Shown here: in pieces, positions 17,741 through 25,405 of the stretch
Layout of the letters: each line of letters begins with the position of its first letter
Position numbering within the stretch: position 1 is the stretch's first letter
DNA from: Collinsella sp. BG-O-102
Lineage (GTDB): Bacteria; Actinomycetota; Coriobacteriia; Coriobacteriales; Coriobacteriaceae
DNA length: 64,000 bases
Assembly (NCBI RefSeq): GCF_023656745.1
Contig: NZ_JAMOKO010000002.1
Coordinates: 1 to 64,000, forward strand
Reading direction: 5' to 3'
Position numbers and translations under genes: made by a program
Notes under the pieces: model-generated
What the model saw: only the letters and a program-made list of their open reading frames with translations
Database searches by the model: none
Told to the model about the DNA's origin: nothing

Positions 17741-18964
17741 TTAGAAATCGATGTCGGTGTCGTAGTAGCAGGCCTTGAGAATCTTCTCGAAGTCGGCAGC
17801 CTTGGTCTCACGCGGGTTCTCGGGCGTGCAGGCGTCGGTCTCGGCGTTCGCGGCGATCTCGGGAAGCTTGGCGAGGAACTCCTCCTCGGAGACCATCTGC
17901 GGGTTCTCGGCGTCGACCTTCACGCCACCATTCGCGTAATCCTTGATGGACTGCGGAATGTTGAGCTGGTCGTTGAGGTCGCGAATCTTCTGGACGAGCG
18001 CGGCGATGAGCTCCTCGTTGGTCTCGCCGGGAAGGTGCAGGATCTCCTTGGCCACGTAAGCATAACGCTCGGCAGCACGGGGATCCTTGGAGTTCCACTG
18101 GATGACCTTGCCCAGGTACATGGCGTTAGCAGCACCGTGGATGATGTGGCCGTTCTCGAAGGCAGCACCGGTCTTGTGAGCCATGGAGTGAACGATGCCG
18201 AGCAGGCCCGAGGAGAAGGCGATACCGGCGATGCACTGAGCCTCGTGCATGTGCTGACGGGCCTCATGGTCGCCAGCATAGGACTTGGGCAGCCACTCAA
18301 CGATCTCGCGGATGCCGTGCAGAGCGTTGGCGTCGGTGAACATAGAGGCGCAGGTGGAAACGTAGGCCTCCATGCAGTGGGTCAGAGCGTCCATGCCGGT
18401 GTGAGCGCACAGCTTGGCGGGCATGGTGTAGGTGAGCTCGGGGTCGACGATGGCGACATCAGGGGTGATGTTGAAGTCGGCCAGCGGGTACTTGATGCCC
18501 TTGGCGTAGTCGGTAATGACGGAGAAGGCAGTGACCTCGGTAGCGGTACCGGAGGTAGAGGAGATGGCGCAGAAGTGAGCCTTCTGACGCAGCTCGGGGA
18601 AGCTGAACGGCTGGATGATGTTATCGAAGGACTCCTCGGGATACTCGTAGAAGACCCACATGGCCTTAGCGGCATCGATGGGCGAGCCGCCGCCGATGGC
18701 GATAATCCAGTCGGGCTCGAACTCGCGCATGGCCTCGGCGCCCTTCATGACCGTCTCGATGGACGGATCGGACTCGACGCCCTCGAACAGCTTGACCTCC
18801 ATGCCGGCCTCTTTGAGGTCGGCCTCAACGTCCTGCAGGAACCCGCCGCGGCGCATAGAGCTGCCGCCAGAAACGATGATGGCCTTCTTGCCCTTGAGGT
18901 TCTTCACCTCGTGGCGAGCGCCCTCACCAAAGTACAGATCGCGAGGATTGGTAAAACGTCCCAT
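17741..18964 (-). CDS. Iron-dependent alcohol dehydrogenase (class III)
   Basis: A 407-residue class III alcohol dehydrogenase, probably cytosolic and NAD(P)H-dependent. AIGGGSPIDAAKAMW (about residues 88-102) is the nucleotide motif. Iron ligands are expected in DALTHCMEAY (His), HSMAHKTGAAF and the following GHIIHGAANA. It resembles butanol-dehydrogenase-like enzymes of gut anaerobes. The start ATG 18964 (MGRFTNPRDLYFG) has AGGAGG 6 bases upstream, so the 17 extra upstream codons of the frame are left out. A perfect 9-bp hairpin at 19005-19031 lies in its upstream region. Confidence 0.92.
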   Translation of the reverse strand: MGRFTNPRDLYFGEGARHEVKNLKGKKAIIVSGGSSMRRGGFLQDVEADLKEAGMEVKLFEGVESDPSIETVMKGAEAMREFEPDWIIAIGGGSPIDAAKAMWVFYEYPEESFDNIIQPFSFPELRQKAHFCAISSTSGTATEVTAFSVITDYAKGIKYPLADFNITPDVAIVDPELTYTMPAKLCAHTGMDALTHCMEAYVSTCASMFTDANALHGIREIVEWLPKSYAGDHEARQHMHEAQCIAGIAFSSGLLGIVHSMAHKTGAAFENGHIIHGAANAMYLGKVIQWNSKDPRAAERYAYVAKEILHLPGETNEELIAALVQKIRDLNDQLNIPQSIKDYANGGVKVDAENPQMVSEEEFLAKLPEIAANAETDACTPENPRETKAADFEKILKACYYDTDIDF

Positions 18965-19464
18965 ACTGTGCCTCCTAAACAAGCCCCTCTTAGACTTGCG
19001 TATATAACGGAGCACCCGATTGGCTCCGTTAGGACCGTTTTGCGCGTTGCCGGCGATGACAATGCGCGATGTCTAAACGTCTCAACGCTCAGACAAACAT
19101 TATTCTACCGTTCTGGTTGGTCAGTTATTCACCTAAAGCCGACAATGATGAAACGTTTTTTCTATCCCTGAAGACCCTTGTGGGGCATTCATACTCCCAA
19201 GCTGGGCAAACGTTTTATCAAGGTTGACCACATATCCCGGGCAGGACTGTGGCCCTCCAAAATGTGCCCCGTTCGCCGCCAAAAATCGACCGTTTGCGGC
19301 ATCGTGATACCACTCAGTCGTCCAAGGTGCCGACATTTGTGCGACATCCGTCTTCGTGGTGCAAAGGTGCATGTCCAAGTGCGGCACCCCCGGTGTGCCA
19401 CATGCGGGTAAACTAGAACCTTATATAGAGACATTTGAACCCTAACCGCAGCAAAGGAGGCCCC
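18965..19464. other. Divergent promoter region, Fe-ADH and TPR-like gene
   Basis: No gene is supported in these 500 bases. It holds a perfect hairpin TAACGGAGC/GCTCCGTTA (19005-19013 with 19023-19031), two AAACGTTTT blocks near 19152 and 19210 that could be sites for a LacI-type regulator, and a likely -10 box TATATA just upstream of the plus-strand gene near 19425. Confidence 0.5.
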
Positions 19465-20541
19465 ATGGCATTCGATCCCATTCAAGAGGATTGCCATCGC
19501 CTCGTTCTTGAGGCCTTGCGCCGCGACAATATCCCGCTCACCGACGGTGCCGCCGTAGAGCGTCTGATGGAACAATTCACCCGCAACCCCGCGCCGCTCA
19601 TCGTGCACGACCGCGACCGCGCCGGGCACCTCATTGCCAAGGTGGTCGAGGCTGTCGACTACCGCATTCCCTTTATCCCTGACGATACCCAGGCAGAGCA
19701 AGAAGAGGCCGCTGCCGAGAACATGCTTCGCGAGGCAGCCGCGCTCGACCCCACCAACTGGGATGCCCAGCGCATGCTGACCGCCCTCACCGCCAACTCC
19801 AACGAGGAGTACGTACAGTACCTGGTATCCAAGCGCGATGAAGTCGAGCACGACCTGGCACTCAAGATCGCCTCGGCGCAGGACCCCTACGAGCGTGAGG
19901 CCGCAGGCGACCTTATGCGCCGCCCCTACCTGCGCTGGCTTGCCGCCCTTGCGTCGCGCGCCCTCATTAGCGGCCGCTATCGCATGTCGCTCGAAGCCGC
20001 AAACTGCAGCCTCGACTTTGCCCCCAACGATCCGGCCGGCGTCCGTCACACCGCGATGCTCGCCATGGCGAAGCTCGAATACCCCGCTGAGGAGCTCAAG
20101 CGCTTTCGCTCTGCCCACTCCGTCCCCTATCTCACCAACACGCCGCTACGCCGTCGTCCCAAGGACGCGGAGCGCGACTTGGACCCATGGACGCTCATCG
20201 CGCTGATGAGCGCTGCCTGGCGCGAGCTGGACTACGAGGGTGCCGAGCACTACTTGCGCATCCTTGCACGCTCGTGCCCACACGCAGCCGAGGCGCTCTA
20301 TTTCCAAACCGAGTTTCCCGATGGCGTCTATGCCCGCGTCAACGTGGGCGTGGGCTCCACCGACGAGCTTGTCCTTGCGCTGTCCGAGGCGACGCCGGTA
20401 CTGCAAGAGGGCTTGGGCGCCCCCGACAACGCCAGCTTTGCCGCCTGGGTCGCCACCAACGATATCGTGCGTTCCCAGATTGACGAGCGCATCCTGCGGG
20501 CGGCCGAGCAGGGCCTGCCGTTTAAGGGAGGAGACCTCTAA
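19465..20541 (+). CDS. Hypothetical repeat-type cytosolic protein, gene 1 of a pair
   Basis: A 358-residue, almost wholly alpha-helical acidic protein without signal peptide or membrane segments. The central part (about residues 80-260) has helix pairs of the kind seen in tetratricopeptide proteins, for instance AAAENMLREAAALDPTNWDAQRML and RMSLEAANCSLDFAPNDPAGVRHTAML. AAAGGAGG lies 4 bases before ATG 19465. The next gene starts inside its stop codon (one base shared), so the two are translationally coupled and look related in organisation. The function is unknown; a scaffold or interaction role is inferred. Confidence 0.75.
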   Translation: MAFDPIQEDCHRLVLEALRRDNIPLTDGAAVERLMEQFTRNPAPLIVHDRDRAGHLIAKVVEAVDYRIPFIPDDTQAEQEEAAAENMLREAAALDPTNWDAQRMLTALTANSNEEYVQYLVSKRDEVEHDLALKIASAQDPYEREAAGDLMRRPYLRWLAALASRALISGRYRMSLEAANCSLDFAPNDPAGVRHTAMLAMAKLEYPAEELKRFRSAHSVPYLTNTPLRRRPKDAERDLDPWTLIALMSAAWRELDYEGAEHYLRILARSCPHAAEALYFQTEFPDGVYARVNVGVGSTDELVLALSEATPVLQEGLGAPDNASFAAWVATNDIVRSQIDERILRAAEQGLPFKGGDL

Positions 20542-21584
20542 TGGATCCGAGCGTCTACATCCCCGCCTACCTGGAGCGCGCCTACCTTGCGTCGCACCCC
20601 GAACTCACCGATGCAGCACGCGAGCTTGTCCATAACGACGTGAGCGTCAACCCTCATAAGTATGCGCAGACCGAGCATGCCCAGGCACTGCTGTCCTATG
20701 CAGGCGTCCACCGCCACCTGCTCGACGAGCTCCATCGCATCGAGGACATGGGCAGCGACGAGGAGTTTGAACAGACGCGCAACCACCTGTTCGACGATAC
20801 GCGCGATGAGCTGCTCAAGATCGTCCGCGTCGACGCGCTGGCCGTCGATGCCCAGCTGCTCGCCATCATTTTGGCGGACACGCCCGTCGACGCCTGTCTG
20901 GGCGACCTGATGAAACTCGAGGCGACCACGACCGATTACCTGCAGCAAAGCGTGCCCGGGTTCGACATGGAGGCCCCGCACTACTGGGCCAACAAGGTGC
21001 TGGCAGACGGCGTGACGGCGGCCGATCTCACCGTAAGCGAGCCGGCTCTTATCGGGTGGCTCCACACGCTCGAGGCCATCTCGCTGCTGTGCATGGCGAG
21101 CGCTCGCTACCGTGCTGCCGCCAACTACGCCCGCCGCGTCCTTAAGGCGGAAGGCTATCCCACCCGAGCTGCAGGCACCGTGCTACTCGCCCTCGCTCGC
21201 CTAGAAGACGAGGACGGCTTTTTTGCCCTGGCCCACCAGCTCGAGGAGCAGATGGGGGCCGATACCCTCGAGAACTCCCCCTGGTACCTGCTCGCCCGCA
21301 CGATCTTGCTGTTCAAAACGAACAAGATGCGCCCGGCGACACGCGCGCTGCGTGAGTTTGCCAACCGCTGCGAGGGCGGCGCGTTCTTTTTGCTGAACCC
21401 CATGTATCAGACGCCGTATCTTCCCTGCCGGCCCGAACCGCACGACCCCTGGGACCTTTCGCATCAGGCAGTTTGGGAGGCCGACGGCATCATCTCGGAT
21501 ACTCCCGACTTTGCCCCCTGGGCCAGCGCTTGCGAAGACGTATCGCAGCTTGCCCAGGAATTTGCGCGCCGCTACGGCTTTTAA
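20541..21584 (+). CDS. Hypothetical repeat-type cytosolic protein, gene 2 of a pair
   Basis: A 347-residue helical protein starting at ATG 20541 within the stop codon of the previous gene, with GGGAGGAG upstream. It has TPR-like helix pairs (AANYARRVLKAEGYPTRAAGTVLLALARLEDEDGFFALAHQLEEQ, about residues 195-240). The last 60 residues are rich in Pro and aromatic residues. It shares size and layout with its upstream neighbour, so the pair may stem from an old duplication. It is followed 45 bases later by the murT-gatD fusion, and could be in the same transcript. Confidence 0.73.
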   Translation: MDPSVYIPAYLERAYLASHPELTDAARELVHNDVSVNPHKYAQTEHAQALLSYAGVHRHLLDELHRIEDMGSDEEFEQTRNHLFDDTRDELLKIVRVDALAVDAQLLAIILADTPVDACLGDLMKLEATTTDYLQQSVPGFDMEAPHYWANKVLADGVTAADLTVSEPALIGWLHTLEAISLLCMASARYRAAANYARRVLKAEGYPTRAAGTVLLALARLEDEDGFFALAHQLEEQMGADTLENSPWYLLARTILLFKTNKMRPATRALREFANRCEGGAFFLLNPMYQTPYLPCRPEPHDPWDLSHQAVWEADGIISDTPDFAPWASACEDVSQLAQEFARRYGF

Positions 21585-21629
21585 CGGCACAAACGTCACG
21601 ACCATGTCATTCACGTTAGGAACGGCTTC

Positions 21630-23807
21630 ATGAACTTCCGCTCATCTCTCGCCTGCACCTCGAGCGATATCGCCCGCTGGGGACTGCGCTCCGTCCTTAA
21701 GCGCCAGGGCGGCGTACTCCCCGGCCGTATCGCCATGAAGATCGACCCCGAGCTGCTAAGCGACCTCGCGGGCCTTGTCGACCGCAGCGTGGTGATCACC
21801 GGCACCAACGGCAAGACCACCACCTCCAACCTCATCGCCGATGCCGTTGCCGCCAGCGGCGCCACCGTGGTATGCAACCGTGCCGGAAACAACATGGAGC
21901 CGGGCGTGGTGGGCGCGTTGCTCGAGGCGCGCGGCAACCTTAAGCGAACCGCCAGCAGCAAGCGCGTAGGCGTCTTTGAGTGCGACGAGCTCTACACGGT
22001 GCGCGTCCTGCCCAAGCTCAAGCCGACCTACTTTGTGCTGCTCAACCTGTTCCGCGACCAGCTGGACCGCTACGGTGAGATCGACCACACCCAGGACGTC
22101 ATCGCCCACGCGCTGGAGCTTTCGCCGACAACGACGCTCATCTATAACGCCGACGACCCGCTGTGCGCCGCGATCGCCGCGCGCGTTCCCAATGCAAGCA
22201 TCGCCTTTGGCATCGACGGCGCCACCGACACCGAGTCTGACCGCATTAGCGACTCGCGCTTTTGCTCGCAGTGCAACACCCCGTTGGAGTACGACTACGT
22301 GCAATACGGCCAGCTCGGCGCCTATCATTGTCCTTCGTGCGGCTGGAGTCGCCCAGCGCTGCTCCGTCGCGTGACAGGCGTTGAGCTCACCTGCGACGGC
22401 TACGGCTTTGACCTGAACTTTGGACCCAATACCGACGCACCCGCAACGCACATCGCCACGCGCTACAACGGCTTGTACATGGTCTACAACGTTGCCGCCG
22501 CCTTCTTTGCGGCGCGCGAGCTGGGCGTGGACGCGGCGCATCTGCAGCCCACGCTCGATGCCTACGTCCCCGCCGGCGGGCGCATGGGCCGCTGGGAAAT
22601 CGCTGGCCGTACCGTCGAGGCAAATCTGGCCAAAAATCCCGTGGGCTTCGATCGCCAGATCCAGTCCATTAAAACGGCAGGCGGCAGGCTCTGCGCCTTC
22701 TTCCTGAACGACAACGACGCCGACGGCCACGATGTATCGTGGATCTACGACGTCGACTTCGAGCGCATCGCCGATACCCCAGGTCTTATCGCCTTTGTCG
22801 GGGGTACACGCGCGCACGATATGCAGGTACGCCTGAAGTACGCCGGCATCGACTCCGCCATCATCTCGAATATCGAGCAGGCGATCGGTGCCGTGGCGGA
22901 CGAGGAGGCTGGTGATACTTTCTACGCCGTCGCCAACTACACGGCCTTCCCGCCGCTGATCAAGGAGCTCGACGAGCTTAAGAGCACCGATGCGAGCTCG
23001 GTCGCCTCCCACGCCGTAACGCGCGCCGATGGCAGCGCTGTCCCCACCGACATTGCGCCGGTCGAGCTTTCGCGCCCGCTACGCATCGTCTACCTGTATC
23101 CCGATGCCCTCAACCTCTATGGCGACGGCGGCAACGTCATTGCCCTCGAGCGCCGCTGCGCCTGGCGTGGCATCCCCGTGCGCGTGGACGAGGTCCGTAT
23201 GGGCGAGTCGCTCGATCTCACCGACGCCGACATCGTCATGATGGGCGGTGGCTCCGACCGCGATCAGCTGGCCGTGGCACACGAGCTGTTCGCTCAAAAA
23301 GACAAGGTCGCGGCCTATGTTGAGGATGGCGGCTCGCTGCTCGCTATCTGTGGCAGCTATCAGCTGCTCGGCCGTTCGTACTATATGGGCGAGAATCGCA
23401 TCGAGGGCCTGGGCGTCATTGCCGCCGAGACCGTGCGCGGCTCCGACCGTCTGATCGGCAACGTCGCCGTCAAGACCGACCTGTCACCCGAGCCCTTTGT
23501 GGGATTCGAGAACCACGGCGGCCGCACCCTGCTCGATGCAGAGGCCACGCCGCTCGGAACGTCCGTCGTCACGGGTACCGGTAACAACGGCGACGATGGC
23601 TTTGAGGGCATCATCTACAAGGGCGTCATCGGCACGTACCTACACGGACCGGCACTGCCCAAGAACCCCGAGCTCGCCGACTGGCTCATCGCCCACGCTC
23701 TCGAGCGCCGTGGCGATGCACGGGCCACCGCTCTGCTGCCGCTCAAGCCCCTCGACGACACTTACGAGCACGCCGCCCACGACGCCGCGATGAAGCTCCT
23801 CCTCTAA
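21630..23807 (+). CDS. Fused MurT-GatD lipid II isoglutaminyl synthase
   Basis: A 725-residue fusion of the two subunits that amidate glutamate in the stem peptide of lipid II. Residues 1 to about 455 are the Mur-ligase-like MurT part: ATP loop TGTNGKTTT (57-65), a zinc ribbon with cysteine pairs near 212/215 and 234/237, and the MurT C-terminal domain. Residues about 485-725 are the GatD class I amidotransferase: nucleophile motif AICGSYQLLG (Cys about 574) and the histidine in GTYLHGP (about 672). In staphylococci these are separate, adjacent genes. The linker (about residues 455-485) is polar. The fold is cytosolic; the fusion ensures ammonia channelling. Confidence 0.93.
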   Translation: MNFRSSLACTSSDIARWGLRSVLKRQGGVLPGRIAMKIDPELLSDLAGLVDRSVVITGTNGKTTTSNLIADAVAASGATVVCNRAGNNMEPGVVGALLEARGNLKRTASSKRVGVFECDELYTVRVLPKLKPTYFVLLNLFRDQLDRYGEIDHTQDVIAHALELSPTTTLIYNADDPLCAAIAARVPNASIAFGIDGATDTESDRISDSRFCSQCNTPLEYDYVQYGQLGAYHCPSCGWSRPALLRRVTGVELTCDGYGFDLNFGPNTDAPATHIATRYNGLYMVYNVAAAFFAARELGVDAAHLQPTLDAYVPAGGRMGRWEIAGRTVEANLAKNPVGFDRQIQSIKTAGGRLCAFFLNDNDADGHDVSWIYDVDFERIADTPGLIAFVGGTRAHDMQVRLKYAGIDSAIISNIEQAIGAVADEEAGDTFYAVANYTAFPPLIKELDELKSTDASSVASHAVTRADGSAVPTDIAPVELSRPLRIVYLYPDALNLYGDGGNVIALERRCAWRGIPVRVDEVRMGESLDLTDADIVMMGGGSDRDQLAVAHELFAQKDKVAAYVEDGGSLLAICGSYQLLGRSYYMGENRIEGLGVIAAETVRGSDRLIGNVAVKTDLSPEPFVGFENHGGRTLLDAEATPLGTSVVTGTGNNGDDGFEGIIYKGVIGTYLHGPALPKNPELADWLIAHALERRGDARATALLPLKPLDDTYEHAAHDAAMKLLL

Positions 23808-23814
23808 CGCCCCG

Positions 23815-23851
23815 CCACCACAAAGGGGACAGGCACCTTTGTGGTGGTTTT
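23815..23851 (+). terminator. CCTGTCC-family hairpin, probable terminator of murT-gatD
   Basis: CCACCACAAAGG at 23815-23826 pairs perfectly with CCTTTGTGGTGG at 23836-23847 and is followed by TTTT. The loop GGACAGGCA is the complement of the TGCCTGTCC loop seen at 60441. Confidence 0.8.
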
Positions 23852-23870
23852 GACCTGCCACGGCAGTTTG

Positions 23871-24005
23871 TCTCAATCTGTAACATCTAGACCGTTAAAA
23901 GTCGTCTTACTGTTACAGATTGAGATATTCGTCCCGACGCCCGCCGTTTGTCTCGATCTGTAACAGATAGAGCCGATTTGCCCGCCCAGATGTTACAGAT
24001 TGAGA
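23871..24005. repeat. Two tandem inverted repeats with ATCTGTAACA arms
   Basis: Copy 1 pairs TCTCAATCTGTAACA at 23871-23885 with TGTTACAGATTGAGA at 23911-23925. Copy 2 pairs TCTCGATCTGTAACA at 23951-23965 with the same right arm at 23991-24005. The period is 80 bases; both are preceded by GTTTG, and the loops are unrelated. Confidence 0.8.
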
Positions 24006-24106
24006 TATTTGAAAATCAGGATAGGGAGCCAGCTCCTGTGTGGTGGTTTTCCAGTTTGCCAACGATATACGCGCCGGCAAAAAAGTCTGCTATACTCTTT
24101 CCCGCT

Positions 24107-24183
24107 GTCCCCATCGTCTAGCGGCCAAGGACGCCACCCTTTCAAGGTGGATATCGCGGGTTCGAATCCCGCTGGGGGCACCA
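24107..24183 (+). tRNA. tRNA-Glu (UUC anticodon)
   Basis: The acceptor stem is GTCCCCA/TGGGGGC with discriminator A and an encoded CCA. The anticodon stem CCACC/GGTGG holds loop CTTTCAA, so the anticodon is TTC at 24141-24143. The T arm is GCGGG-TTCGAAT-CCCGC. TATACT at 24091 is a likely -10 box. Confidence 0.97.
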
Positions 24184-24195
24184 CAGAATCTGAGA

Positions 24196-24226
24196 AGCCC
24201 GTTGCCAATTCGGTAGCGGGCTTTTT
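24196..24226 (+). terminator. Terminator of tRNA-Glu
   Basis: AGCCCGTTGCC pairs with GGTAGCGGGCT (two wobble pairs, loop AATTC) and is followed by TTTT. Confidence 0.8.
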
Positions 24227-24237
24227 GCTACCCATGT

Positions 24238-24372
24238 GCCGGGATTCGAACCCGACAGGGTGCGGAGCTGAGGAAACGCGCAAGCGTTTTCCAGCGCAGC
24301 GCGCAAGGAGTGAAGCGACGCAGCGGAAGCGGGCGGCGCCAGCCGCACGCGGACATCCCGCTGGGGGCACCA
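24238..24372. repeat. Inverted T-arm-like element and duplicated tRNA-Glu 3' end
   Basis: On the minus strand 24238-24256 reads as a T arm (CGGGTTCGAATCCCG). It is followed by a stem with AAAACGCTTGCGCGTTT (24271-24290). At 24355-24372 an 18-base exact copy of the tRNA-Glu 3' end, CCA included, recurs. The layout recalls the two ends of a small inserted element; no integrase is present. Confidence 0.65.
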
Positions 24373-24385
24373 ACTCAAAAATGTA

Positions 24386-24427
24386 CGAACCCGTGCGAGT
24401 TACCATCGCACGGGTTCGTTCTTTCTT
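24386..24427 (+). terminator. Second terminator after the duplicated tRNA end
   Basis: CGAACCCGTGCGA pairs perfectly with TCGCACGGGTTCG and is followed by TTCTTTCTT. It is probably the original terminator of the tRNA, displaced by the insert. Confidence 0.82.
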
Positions 24428-24460
24428 GACATTAGATGAAGAAGACTCAAAGCCCCTGCG

Positions 24461-25222
24461 CTAGATAAACAGCTCGCACTCCTTCCGCTCGGCACAAACT
24501 TTGCTCAACATCTTGGTAGTCGCAGAGAGCATGACGGGATTTACCGCGCGAGCGCCCCACGGACATACGGCAATGCAGCGCATGCAGGAAATGCAGGCCT
24601 TTTTGTCCACCCGCTTGGGATCGTCTTTATCGATAGCGCCAACGGGACACGCTGCGACGCAAGCCCCGCAGGCGGTGCACTCCTTTGTGGCCCTAGGCAC
24701 CATGCCGGTACCCCCGGCCTTCTTATAGGGACGATTACCCGGAATAGCCGGCTCAGAAGCATCTCCTGCAGACATCTTTTGCTGAATCTGATCCGCAAAC
24801 CCAGCGAGCTGCGCCGCGTCCTGTGCATCAGGCCGACCGGCTGCAAACTGGCGAACAATAGAATGCTCGGCGATGGCAGAAACCGCCGCGATCACCCGAA
24901 AGCCCGCGCCCTTTGCCGCATCCTCAAGCTCGACCAGCGTGTCCTCATACGCGCGGTTTCCGTAAACACAAACCAGAACCGCCTGCGCACCGTTTCCCCG
25001 CATCATACCCAAGCGCTCCGCAGCCACAGCCGGGACTCGCCCGCCATACGAGGGTACCGCGATCACGGCTACATCCTCTTTTGTCATCGCAACCGTGCGA
25101 AAACCAAGCCCGCTATCGGTCAGATCTACAGCAACGGTTTCCCCTTCCAACGCATTGGCAATGTAGCCAGACGCCTTTTCCGTTCCGCCGGTCGGGCTAA
25201 ACACGATATCGAATACCTTCAT
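24461..25222 (-). CDS. Flavodoxin-ferredoxin fusion (EFR1-type) protein
   Basis: A 253-residue protein with an N-terminal flavodoxin-like domain (phosphate loop SPTGGTEKA, residues 9-17, and PSYGGRVP near 55-62). The C-terminal part has two [4Fe-4S] motifs, CTACGACVAACPVGA and CISCMRCIAVCPWGA. This layout matches the EFR1 family of ferrodoxins in anaerobes, thought to pass electrons between NAD(P)H-linked enzymes and radical or reductase partners. The start ATG 25222 has GGGGAGG 8 bases upstream, so 36 upstream codons are left out. It is probably cytosolic. No partner gene is adjacent. Confidence 0.87.
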   Translation of the reverse strand: MKVFDIVFSPTGGTEKASGYIANALEGETVAVDLTDSGLGFRTVAMTKEDVAVIAVPSYGGRVPAVAAERLGMMRGNGAQAVLVCVYGNRAYEDTLVELEDAAKGAGFRVIAAVSAIAEHSIVRQFAAGRPDAQDAAQLAGFADQIQQKMSAGDASEPAIPGNRPYKKAGGTGMVPRATKECTACGACVAACPVGAIDKDDPKRVDKKACISCMRCIAVCPWGARAVNPVMLSATTKMLSKVCAERKECELFI

Positions 25223-25344
25223 CGGATAATCCTCCCCTTTATGAACAAACGGCCGAAACGTCCGCGTGCCAAAACAGGTTACAACTTTTAAGATGTCCCG
25301 CGTGAAACGCCCGCTCGGCTGCAAGTTCAAAGCAGGTCAAAGCG

Positions 25345-25381
25345 GCAAAAAAGAAGGGGCCTCACACAGGCGAGACCCCTT
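25345..25381 (-). terminator. Rho-independent terminator of glnN
   Basis: On the minus strand AAGGGGTCTC pairs with GAGGCCCCTT (one wobble) and is followed by CTTTTTT. Confidence 0.85.
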
Positions 25382-25405
25382 CACACGCAAAATCAAACGT
25401 GTCTG

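Noticed and set aside
19255-19263. Third copy of the long hairpin element core (CAGGACTGT)
   Set aside because: Only nine bases match; the companion words and arms are missing.
24238-24256. Second tRNA gene on the minus strand
   Set aside because: Only a T-arm-like hairpin is present; no acceptor, D or anticodon arms.
23800-24460. Prophage or integrative element at tRNA-Glu
   Set aside because: The insert is only 189 bases and carries no integrase or phage gene; at most it is a remnant.
23993-24464. Predicted proteins over the tRNA-Glu region
   Set aside because: They are translations of tRNA and the insert after it, not coding sequence.
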